DNA of 6,408 nucleotides from Metamycoplasmataceae bacterium (GTDB taxonomy: Bacteria; Bacillota_I; Bacilli_A; Mycoplasmatales; Metamycoplasmataceae): contig JAOZTM010000023.1 in assembly GCA_029942215.1 (NCBI GenBank), positions 1 to 6,408 of the forward strand. The letters run 5' to 3'. This document shows positions 1-6,408 of this stretch, one piece after another (within the stretch, counting starts at the first letter, position 1; each line of letters begins with the position of its first letter). The position numbers and the translations under genes are program-made. Under the pieces are notes generated by a model that was given only the letters and a program-made list of their open reading frames with translations, made no database searches and was not told where the DNA came from.

Positions 1-1685
1 CTGGAATTAAAGAAGTTAGAGATGAATCAGATAGAAATGGTATTTCAATCAAGATTGAATTAGCAGCCGGTTCAGATTCAGAAAAGATCGTTAAATACTT
101 CCTTGCTAAGACTGATATGCAAGTTTATTATAACTACAACAATATTGCAATTAAAGATAATGCCCCAGTATTAATGGGACTTAATGACATGATCGATGCT
201 TATTTAGATCATCAAAATGATATTCAAAGAAAAGCAATTACATTTGATTTAAATAAAGATGTAAGAAGATTAGAAATTGTTTTAGGTCTTATTAGAGTTT
301 CTGAAATTGCTGAAGAAGTTATCGATGCAATTAGAAAAGCACCAGGTTCAAAATCTGGAGTTGTTCAAGTACTTATTGACAAGTTCCAATTTACAAAATT
401 ACAAGCAGAAGCTATTGCCGACTTACGTCTATATAGACTTTCAAGAACTGATCAAAGTGTTTATATTGATGAAAGAGATAATTTACAAGCAAGAATTAAA
501 CTTAACCAAGGTCTTTTAAAAGACAAAGATCTATTCGATTCTAGATTAATCGAGAAACTTAAAGAAGTTAAGAAAGTATTTGGAGTTCCAAGACACTCAG
601 TTATTGCTGGAGAACTAGAAATAATTACAGTTAACCAAGAAGAGCTTATTAAACATGAAGATGTTTGAGTTGGAGTTTCTAGACAAGGTTATGTTAAAAG
701 ATTCTCTAATAGAGCATTTGAAGCAAACAAAATGGATGACTATGTTTTAAAAGAAGAAGATACACTTGTTTATTTACATAAAATCAACACAAGTGATAAA
801 CTATTATGTTTCACATCATTCGGAAAATATGCATTTATACCTGTTCATACTTTAGAAGAAGTTAAATTCAAATCAATTGGTAAACACATAAATGACTTCG
901 TAGCTCTTAAGCCAGATGAAAAAATTGTTGATGCTATATCAATTAACGATTTCTCACTTAAGGCATTCATGGTATTTGTTACTGCAAAAGGTAAAGGTAA
1001 AAGAGTTAAGATCGAAAATCTTGGAGTTAAAAGATTCTCTTCAACACTTACAGCAATGAAATTAGCTGAGAACGATACATTAGTTGGAGCAAAACCTTCT
1101 AATGGTTCTAACCAAGTAATTATTATTAATGGTTTAGGTAAAGCGGTTAAGTATTCAGAAATCAACTTATCTCTACAAGGACCTAAATCAGGTGGTTCTA
1201 CAGCTATGAAGTTAATTGGTGAAGATAGAGTTTCATCATTCACATTAGCAAATGAAGAAGATATCATAGGACTTATCTCTAATAGAGGTGGAGTTAAAAG
1301 AATTAAAGTTTCATCAATAACTGGAATGAGTAAAACAACTCAAGGTAAGAAAATTCACAGTTATATAAAAGGTAAAACTCAAGTTTCTATTGATGCTTCT
1401 GTTGTAACAACTTCAACAAACGCTTCGTTTAGATATGATGGACCAAGTTTATCAATACTAGAAGTTAAGAAGGCTGACATATCTTCAGTAGATGAAGGAT
1501 TCTCAAGATTAGGTCCTAAGAATACTATTGATGGTAAGATACTTCAATTTAATAGAATTCATAAAGATTCATCTTTATTAAAGAATGTTAAAGTTGGAAC
1601 ACCTGAAGAAAACTTTGCTAAAGCTGAAGAAGCAATAGACAAAATATCTCAAGTTTCAATAGACGATCTATTAAAAGATTTATAA
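1..1685 (+). CDS. parC: DNA topoisomerase IV subunit A, 5'-truncated by window edge
   Basis: Subunit A of the type IIA enzyme that decatenates and relaxes chromosomes with ParE. The reading frame is open from base 3 (bases 1-2 belong to a codon cut by the edge) to TAA at 1683-1685, giving 560 visible residues. The N-terminal part with the catalytic Tyr lies outside the window; roughly a third of the protein is missing. The visible part opens with GIKEVRDESDR (residues 1-11 of the fragment), then NYNNIAI and a LMGLNDMIDAYLDHQ stretch, which fit the tower and C-gate coiled-coil region of ParC/GrlA. From about residue 222 the beta-pinwheel domain begins, with repeated blade motifs: SRQGYVKRF, SFGKYAF (about 272), AKGKGKRVK (328), NGLGKAVK (376) and SNRGGVKRIK (426). 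No GyrA box (QRRGGKG-like) is seen, which favours ParC over GyrA. One in-frame TGA (666-668) encodes Trp just before the first blade; translating it as a stop would split the gene artificially. Confidence 0.93.
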
Positions 1686-1689
1686 AATT

Positions 1690-1709
1690 AAACACTATAA
1701 GTGTTTTTT
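1690..1709 (+). terminator. Rho-independent terminator after parC
   Basis: A perfect 7-bp stem, AAACACT (1690-1696) with AGTGTTT (1700-1706), closes a 3-nt loop and runs into an uninterrupted T stretch (1704-1709). It lies 4 nt after the parC stop codon. The stem is A+T-rich and short, as is common in low-GC genomes, so it may terminate only partially. Confidence 0.7.
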
Positions 1710-1712
1710 ATT

Positions 1713-1718
1713 TATAAT
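1713..1718 (+). promoter_or_regulatory. -10 box of the hslO promoter (leaderless)
   Basis: A perfect TATAAT lies just after the T-run of the parC terminator. Exactly 6 nt (1719-1724) separate it from the hslO ATG, so the expected transcription start falls on or within a base or two of the initiation codon. No Shine-Dalgarno sequence precedes the ATG. No convincing -35 hexamer is visible; the expected position falls in the terminator stem. Leaderless initiation is inferred from this geometry. Confidence 0.65.
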
Positions 1719-1724
1719 TCCTAA

Positions 1725-2540
1725 ATGATAAAGATCAATTCAATATTAAAAAACGAAGTAAGAATCTATTTAACTGATGCAACAGAAGTGTCGCAAAAAG
1801 TAATGGATATTCATAATACTAAACCATTAGCTTCTTTAGCGATTTCTACTGCTATGTCAGTTTATTCATCTTTCTTCAAACTTAAAACTGGACTTCCTAC
1901 TTCAGTAGTTATCAATGGAAACGGACCTTTAGGGAAATTAATAATAGAAACAGATGGAGAAAACGGCATTAAAGGTTTAGTAGTAAATCCTGATGTAGTT
2001 ACGGAATATGATGAAACAAGATTTAACGAAATTCCAATTCAATTAGGAATCGGTGATGGCGGAACTTTAAAAATTGTTCATTCATTAGGAGATTCTAATT
2101 TCGGTGGAGAAGTTAAGTTAGCCAATTGTGATGTAACAACTGATCTTGCATATTACTTCGATCAATCAGAACAAGTTAAGTCTGCGGTCATATCTTCAGT
2201 TGTTTTAGAGAAAGTAAATAAGCTGAAACATTCTAAATCTATAATCTTCCAAATGTTACCCAAACATACTGAAAAAGATATAATTTGAGTTGAAAATTGA
2301 ATAAAAAGCGACTTTTTTGCTAAAAATACAATAGAAGATATAATCAAAAATATAGATGGAATTGAGCTAGATAGCTACGAATTAAACTGAAATTGTAACT
2401 GTTCAAAAGAAAAGATGTTGAATGCAGCGAAGACTTTATCAGAAGTAGATAGAAACAAAATAATTGAAGAAGATGGAAACATTGAAGTTGGTTGTGATTT
2501 CTGTAAGAAAAAATATCAATTTACAAACAAAGATTTCTAA
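1725..2540 (+). CDS. hslO: Hsp33, redox-regulated molecular chaperone
   Basis: Encodes 271 residues. Hsp33 is a cytosolic holdase. In reducing conditions a zinc ion is held by four cysteines; oxidation releases it, unfolds the linker and activates binding of unfolding proteins. The N-terminal core is recognisable from MIKINSILKNEVRIYL through GNGPLGKL and the glycine-rich stretch near residues 105-125 (GIGDGGTLKIV, NFGGEVKL). The redox switch at the C-terminus is intact: Cys224-x-Cys226 (WNCNCSK) and Cys257-x-x-Cys260 (CDFCKKKYQF). Their 31-residue spacing matches what I recall for the E. coli protein. Three TGA codons are read as Trp (188, 192, 222); stopping at the first would remove the entire zinc centre. 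The ATG at 1725 fits the family N-terminus and lies 6 nt after a TATAAT box, with no ribosome binding site. It appears to be transcribed alone, or to read through into the pheS leader, because no separate terminator follows the stop. Confidence 0.93.
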
Positions 2541-2557
2541 TTCTTATATACCTTATG

Positions 2558-2563
2558 TATAAT
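2558..2563 (+). promoter_or_regulatory. -10 box of the pheST promoter
   Basis: A perfect TATAAT in an A+T-rich stretch 18 nt after the hslO stop codon. A TG directly precedes it, though without the extra base of a classic extended -10 (TGnTATAAT). No good -35 hexamer is seen at the expected spacing. Transcription would start near 2570, about 18 nt before the first T-box helix, giving a leader of about 163 nt. Confidence 0.6.
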
Positions 2564-2582
2564 GTTTATATAAATATAAATC

Positions 2583-2711
2583 GCTAAGATCAGAGTTAGT
2601 ACGGAATGGTTTGAATTCGCTGATCGAGAAATGTTAATAACATTCGTTTGCCACGTTACGGTTCAAGAGTCCTTATAGGGGTGGTACGTTAGTCCTCTAT
2701 GCGGACTTTTT
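2583..2711 (+). promoter_or_regulatory. T-box riboswitch, tRNA-Phe responsive, upstream of pheST
   Basis: Senses the charging state of tRNA-Phe and controls transcription of the synthetase operon. A helix GATCAG (2588-2593) / CTGATC (2620-2625) closes an internal loop. In it AGTA (2598-2601) faces GAA (2613-2615), the loop E (S-turn) pair of T-box specifier loops. GAA is directly followed by the specifier TTC (2616-2618) and a purine, G2619. TTC is a Phe codon, matching the gene downstream. A second hairpin, AATGTT (2630-2635) / AACATT (2639-2644), sits where Stem III is expected. The T-box core GGGGTGGTACG (2678-2688) carries TGGT (2682-2685), complementary to an ACCA acceptor end. The antiterminator helix would be ATAGGGG (2675-2681) with CCTCTAT (2694-2700), overlapping the terminator stem so that the two exclude each other. 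No long distal Stem I with apical loops, Stem II or Stem IIA/B is visible, so the element is unusually compact. The T-box assignment is firm; the detailed folding is drawn by eye. Confidence 0.88.
2691..2711 (+). terminator. Regulated terminator of the pheS T-box
   Basis: The stem AGTCC (2691-2695) / GGACT (2703-2707) has a 7-nt loop and runs into TTTTT (2707-2711). Bases 2694-2700 are shared with the 3' arm of the antiterminator, the usual mutually exclusive switch. It also seems to be the only terminator-like structure after hslO, so it may end read-through transcripts from that gene as well. Confidence 0.8.
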
Positions 2712-2720
2712 ATATTTAAA

Positions 2721-2726
2721 AAGGAG
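2721..2726 (+). promoter_or_regulatory. Ribosome binding site of pheS
   Basis: AAGGAG ends 6 nt before the ATG at 2733 and fixes that start. It contrasts with hslO and plsY in this window, which have no such site. Confidence 0.8.
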
Positions 2727-2732
2727 ATCAAC

Positions 2733-3680
2733 ATGAATCTAAAAGATGTAAAAACACTAGAAGAACTGAAGCTTGCAAAGAATAAGTTCTATGGAAAAGA
2801 AGGGGCTCTTAACGAGTTGCAGTTAAAAATAAGAACTGCTTCGCCGGAAGAAAAACAAGAGATCGGTAAAGAAATTACTGAACTTAAAACTAAAGCTGAA
2901 GATGAGTTTAGAGAAAAAGCTTTAGAAATTAAGATGGTTGAGATAAACCAAAAAGTAGAATCTGAATGAATCGATGTTTCATTACCTTTGGTAAAAAAAG
3001 GTTCTCTCCATCCTTTAACAATTGTTTCTAATAGATTCAAAGAATGATTTAAGCAAAATGGTTTCTTTGAAACTAAAGGTAGCGAAATCGAAACTGATGA
3101 ATATAACTTCGAAAGATTAAACATTCCAAAATCTCATCCTGCTAGAGATATGCAAGATTCTTTATATATAAACGATTCATTAATGCTTAGAACTCACAAC
3201 ACAGGTTTCACTGCTAGAGAGTTAGAACTAAACGTTAATAAATCTTTCTCACACTTTACAATCGGTAAGGTTTATAGAAATGACGAAGATGATCAAACTC
3301 ATTCACATCAATTTCAACAAGCTGATCTAGTTGCGATTGGACACTACTCATTCCCTAATTTAATATGAACTTTGAAATCTTTGATGTCTTTCGTTCTTGA
3401 AGAAGATGTTGAAATAAGGCTGAGACCCTCTTATTTCCCGTTTACGGAACCTTCTGCCGAAGTTGACGTAAAGTATAAGGGAAAGTGAATTGAGGTCTTA
3501 GGAGCCGGAATGTTAAACTCTAAAGTTCTTAAGTCAGCAGGGTATTCAAACAACATGAATGGATTTGCTGCTGGTATTGGTATTGAAAGAATAGCTATGA
3601 TTAAATATGGAATTGATGATATTAGAGAGTTTTATAAAAACGATTTAAGATTCCTGAATCAATTTAAGGAGGTGGCATAA
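2733..3680 (+). CDS. pheS: Phenylalanyl-tRNA synthetase alpha subunit
   Basis: Encodes 315 residues of the catalytic class II subunit, which with PheT forms the cytosolic (alpha-beta)2 enzyme charging tRNA-Phe. Residues 1-78 form a charged, helical N-terminal arm (coiled-coil tRNA-binding type), somewhat shorter than usual. The catalytic core follows: [10 protein letters not shown] (135-143), motif 2 around [17 protein letters not shown] (178-194), [16 protein letters not shown] (231-246), WIEVLGAG (252-259) and motif 3 GIGIERIAM (281-289). The Cys-rich insertion found before the WIE motif in the Bacillus enzyme is absent, which explains part of the short length (330-345 is usual). Four TGA codons read as Trp: 79, 105, 212 and 252. 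The Gln-x-Glu pair that contacts substrate Phe in characterised enzymes appears here as Gln196-Ala-Asp198. The gene is controlled by the T-box leader and has a strong AAGGAG site. Its TAA stop shares one base with the pheT ATG (TAATG), indicating translational coupling. Confidence 0.96.
3666..3674 (+). promoter_or_regulatory. Ribosome binding site of pheT inside the end of pheS
   Basis: AAGGAGGTG is a near-complete anti-Shine-Dalgarno match embedded in the last codons of pheS (QFKEVA). It ends 5 nt before the pheT ATG at 3680 and is the strongest such site in the window, consistent with keeping the subunits in step. Confidence 0.8.
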
Positions 3681-5797
3681 TGATATTTTCTTATAAAGAA
3701 TTAAAAAGACTTGCAAATCTTGACAAGTCAATAAAACTAGAAGATGTTAACCAAGCTATCAACTCTTTAGGTTTTGAAGTAGAAGAAAACATTCCATTTG
3801 GAAATGTTGCTGGAGTTATGTTTGGTAAGGTATTAACTCTTACAAAGAATCCAAACGCAGATACATTAACAGTTGTTGAATTAGAATTCACAGACAAAGG
3901 AAGAACAATACAAACTAATGCAACTAACTTACAAGTTGGAGATGTAGTTGTAGCGTTTGTTCCCGGTTCATCTAAAGATGGTGTTGAATTTGGTTCTAAA
4001 GAATTACAGGGAATCATGTCAGAAGGAATGTTAACATCAATAGGAGAATTCGGTGTTGATAAAGATTTAGTTAGAGATACACACGAAGGAATCATGACTT
4101 ACAATTATATTACTGATCTTTCAATTGACCCAATCGAAGAACTTGGATTAAGAGATATATTAATTGATGTAGATATTTTATCTAATCGTCCAGATGCTCA
4201 GTCTTACTTAGTAATGGCTAAAGAACTTGCAGCTTATTTCAGAACAACACCTTTAAAACTAGAAACTAATAAAGCTTCTTTAGACTCAAATATAAAAACA
4301 AAAGAAAGTAAGCTTGGGTCATTAGCTATGCTAGAAGCAAAAGTTGATTTCACAATTAAACCAAACGAACAAATATTATTAGCTAAGTCAGGGATTAAAT
4401 CAATTAATGATATTGTCGACTTAACAAACTTAACATTAATAATGACTGGACAACCAACTCATGCATACGATAAAACTAAAGTTGGTACAGAGTTTTCTAT
4501 TGATTTAGCTTCAAAAGAAGTTGAAACATTAGGAAGTAACAAAGTTAACCTTGAAAAGAACTTAGTTATCTTAGCTGATGGCGAAGTGGCATCTGTTGCT
4601 GGAGTTATTGGTCTTGAATCAAATAAAGTAACTGCAGATACAAACGAAGTTATATTTGAATTAGGTCTTTTCGACTCTAAACTGATTAGAGAATCAATGA
4701 AGGCAATTAAGTTATCGCCTAAAGCTGCAGTTCAATCTTCAAAGAATATTGGAGTTGGATCTGTAGAATTAGCGATTGAATACTTAAGCTCAAAGTTAAA
4801 TAACTTTAGCGAAGCAGTCGGAGTTAAAGCTCAACCCAAAAGAGAAATAGACTTCTCTCTTAACTCAACTTCATTACTTGCTGGATTCGATATTACTAAA
4901 CATGAAAAGTTTGATGATGTCTCAAAAGCACTTGCATCACTTGGTTTTATCTTTAATAAAGATACAGTTGAAATTCCTTCTTATAGATATGACATTGATT
5001 CTTCACAAGATATAAACGAAGAACTATTCAGATTCTTTGGATACAATACTTTCGAACCTGTTGCTCCAAAATTCAACGCTCCTGAAGTTCATATTGTTAC
5101 AGATCACAAAGAAACAATTGCTGCAAGAGGATACAATGAAGTATCTACTTACACATTGATATCAGAAGAAAAGAATGTTATTAACCCATTCGAATTTGAA
5201 GAAGTGATTAAATTGGAAACATTTGTTTCTAAAGAACGTGAAGTAATTAGATCTTCTCAAGCTGTTTCAGTTCTTGAAATAATTGAATACAATAACAAAA
5301 GAGGAATGCATAACGTTTCAATCTTCTCTGAAGGAATGATTAGTAATGGAATATTTACACATACATTAGCTTCAACAACTAAAACATTTGAAGAAATGAA
5401 AGCTGATGTTGTAAACATAATGAATGAAAATATCACTTTCGAAAGAACTGATAATAAAGAATTGCATCCAGGTGTAAGTGCGATAATCAAATTAGATGGA
5501 AAGCAAGTTGGATGAATTGGTAAAGTTAATCCATTGCACACAACTACAGAAGCATTCATAGCTGAATTGATTCTAGATGAAGCTAAGCATATTTCTAAAG
5601 TCGAGGAATATTCTAATGAACCATTAAAGAAAAGAGATATCACTTTCGAATTAAAAGAAAGAGAAGAACTTAGTTCTCATATTGATTCATTGAATGCTGA
5701 AAGCATTGAAATAATTGACATCTTTGAAAAAGACGGTATTAAAAAAGTGACAGTAAGACTTACAGTTACAGACGATCAAATAAAAGAATTAGGTTAG
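3680..5797 (+). CDS. pheT: Phenylalanyl-tRNA synthetase beta subunit, shortened and with eroded editing region
   Basis: Encodes 705 residues, about 90-100 fewer than the E. coli and B. subtilis proteins. Domains in order: N-terminal B1 (1-38, [14 protein letters not shown]); B2 OB-fold tRNA-binding domain (about 42-150, with NPNADTL at 57-63 and the KELQGIMSEGML segment); B3/B4 editing module (about 215-370); B5 (about 387-460, with PSYRYDI and DINEELFRFFGY); catalytic-like B6/B7 (about 470-640, with ELHPG at 594-598); and a short FDX-ACB-like B8 at the end. In B3/B4 the VDLTN and GQPTHAYD motifs are kept. The first part is compressed by roughly 18 residues, and the (S/T)DASxRYERGVD-type motif reads SPKAAVQSSKNIG (346-358). 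The B8 domain lacks its last helix. One TGA (5513-5515) is Trp612. The start is fixed by the AAGGAGGTG site and the 1-nt overlap with pheS. Charging should be retained; proofreading of Tyr-tRNA-Phe is doubtful (inference). Confidence 0.95.
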
Positions 5798-5811
5798 ATA
5801 GTTCTTTTTTT
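5782..5811 (+). terminator. Probable terminator overlapping the end of pheT
   Basis: AAAAGAATTA (5782-5791) pairs with TAGTTCTTTT (5799-5808) around a 7-nt loop that contains part of the pheT stop codon. The stem has one G-T wobble and is almost all A/T. It runs into a T tract (5805-5811). The position is right for the end of the pheST operon, but the low stability makes strength uncertain. Confidence 0.55.
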
Positions 5812-5812
5812 A

Positions 5813-5818
5813 TATAAT
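5813..5818 (+). promoter_or_regulatory. -10 box of the plsY promoter (leaderless)
   Basis: A perfect TATAAT directly follows the T tract of the preceding hairpin, with 6 nt (5819-5824) before the plsY ATG. This is the same spacing as at hslO. No Shine-Dalgarno sequence lies between, so transcription is predicted to start at or next to the initiation codon. No -35 hexamer is recognisable. Confidence 0.62.
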
Positions 5819-5824
5819 TATTTA

Positions 5825-6408
5825 ATGATATGACAATCAGTATTAACAACAATTGCATTCTCAATACTTGGATACCTAATAGGTTCAGTATCGTTTTCAA
5901 TTTTATTTTCTAAGATCTTTAAGAAAGAAGATATAAGAACTAAATCATCTGGTAATGCTGGAGCTACCAATTCAATGAGGAACTATGGATTTGGTGTTGG
6001 AGTATTAATAATGGTATTGGATATGGCAAAGCCTATACTAGCTATCATCATTGCTTATGTATCTTCATTATTTATGCATGGTGATTGAAAGTTCATTGTA
6101 TTAGAAGTTGTTGGTTTCTTTGCGGTAGTTGGACATATATATCCTGTCTTCTTCAATTTCAAAGGTGGAAAGGGTGCTGCTTCATATGCTGGATTCCTAT
6201 TAATCTTAAGTTGACCTTTATTCTTTATAGGATTATTCACATTCGTTGCAGTACTTCTTATTACTAAGAAAGCATCACTTGCTTCTATATTAGGATTAAC
6301 ATTCACTTGAATCTCACAAATACTATTCTCTGTTATTCCTCATATGAGTGATGGATGAGCTCACATGATTCCATTCTGAACGCCTTGATGAGTTGGAACT
6401 ATAATGTT
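5825..6408 (+). CDS. plsY: Acyl-phosphate:glycerol-3-phosphate acyltransferase, 3'-truncated by window edge
   Basis: The membrane enzyme that moves an acyl group from acyl-phosphate to glycerol-3-phosphate, making lysophosphatidate, the first step of phospholipid synthesis in most Gram-positives and mollicutes. 194 codons are visible. Family motifs: SGNAGATN (42-49) with Arg52, Asp66-x-x-Lys69, and GHIYPVF followed by FKGGKG (103-117), the phosphate-binding loops facing the active site. Hydrophobic segments at about 6-30, 56-84, 90-110, 120-146 and from about 150 fit the multi-pass topology of PlsY. Eight TGA codons encode Trp (the third codon, then seven more including the tandem TGATGA at 6386-6391), so the gene looks shattered under the standard code. 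The ATG at 5825 was chosen because it gives the expected short N-terminus before the first membrane helix and lies 6 nt after a TATAAT box. There is no ribosome binding site. The C-terminus lies outside the window. Confidence 0.93.

Noticed and set aside
307..519. Overlapping same-strand frame of 70 codons inside parC.
   Set aside because: It lies entirely within a well-supported gene in another frame and has no initiation signal; the same applies to 6085-6267 within plsY.
117..668. A separate 183-residue gene starting at the ATG at 117.
   Set aside because: The frame is open from base 3 and the upstream residues (GIKEVRDESDR) are ParC, so the ATG is internal.
664..670. Apparent frame break in parC, and similar breaks in hslO, pheS and pheT, suggesting pseudogenes.
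   Set aside because: Every break is a single in-frame TGA at a point where homology continues in the same frame. Reading TGA as Trp restores full-length family members.
845..1267. Antisense open frame of 140 codons opposite parC.
   Set aside because: It is a shadow of the parC codon pattern, with no ribosome binding site and no recognisable protein features. The same holds for antisense frames at 2162-2347, 2789-3124, 3691-4095, 5257-5643 and 6055-6306.
1..1685. Assignment as gyrA instead of parC.
   Set aside because: The C-terminal pinwheel has no GyrA box, and the DESDR and DAYLDHQ regions resemble ParC/GrlA more closely. The two families are similar and the 5' part is missing, so a small doubt remains.
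2653..2691. Direct repeat ACGTTA (2653-2658 and 2686-2691) as a regulatory repeat.
   Set aside because: Six-base matches are expected by chance over this distance, and the second copy is part of the T-box itself.
2541..2732. A small gene between hslO and pheS.
   Set aside because: No start codon with a ribosome binding site and open frame is present, and the region is accounted for by a promoter and T-box leader.

Overview
The window comes from a mollicute (mycoplasma-type) chromosome read with genetic code 4. The DNA is strongly A+T-rich, and arginine is almost always AGA. Five recognisable housekeeping proteins each align well only if TGA is read as tryptophan. All 17 Trp codons I could place are TGA and none is TGG. 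The species cannot be named from this stretch. All genes are on the + strand and no mobile element, CRISPR array, rRNA or tRNA gene is visible.

Layout. Bases 1-1685 hold the 3' two thirds of parC (topoisomerase IV subunit A; the 5' end is outside the window), followed by a short terminator hairpin. Bases 1725-2540 hold hslO (redox chaperone Hsp33), which starts 6 nt after a perfect TATAAT box with no ribosome binding site, so it is probably a leaderless transcript. Bases 2541-2732 are a non-coding leader with a promoter and a compact T-box riboswitch carrying a TTC (Phe) specifier. This leader controls pheS (2733-3680) and pheT (3680-5797), the two subunits of phenylalanyl-tRNA synthetase. 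They overlap by one base and both have strong Shine-Dalgarno sequences. A second hairpin plus T-run overlaps the end of pheT. It is followed at once by another TATAAT box 6 nt before the ATG of plsY (5825 to beyond 6408), a membrane glycerol-3-phosphate acyltransferase, again with no ribosome binding site.

How it works together. The pheST operon would be switched on when uncharged tRNA-Phe binds the leader: the TTC specifier pairs with anticodon GAA, and the TGGT of the T-box pairs with the ACCA acceptor end. The flanking genes (DNA decatenation, oxidative protein protection, phospholipid synthesis) are ordinary housekeeping functions, each in its own compact transcription unit.

Most worth a second look: (1) the T-box Stem I appears reduced to a specifier loop capped by a very small hairpin; (2) the PheT editing domain looks eroded at its signature motifs, and the C-terminal anticodon-binding-like domain is shortened; (3) the terminator / -10 box / leaderless ATG architecture is repeated with identical spacing at two gene junctions. 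I found no evidence of a wholly new multi-gene system.
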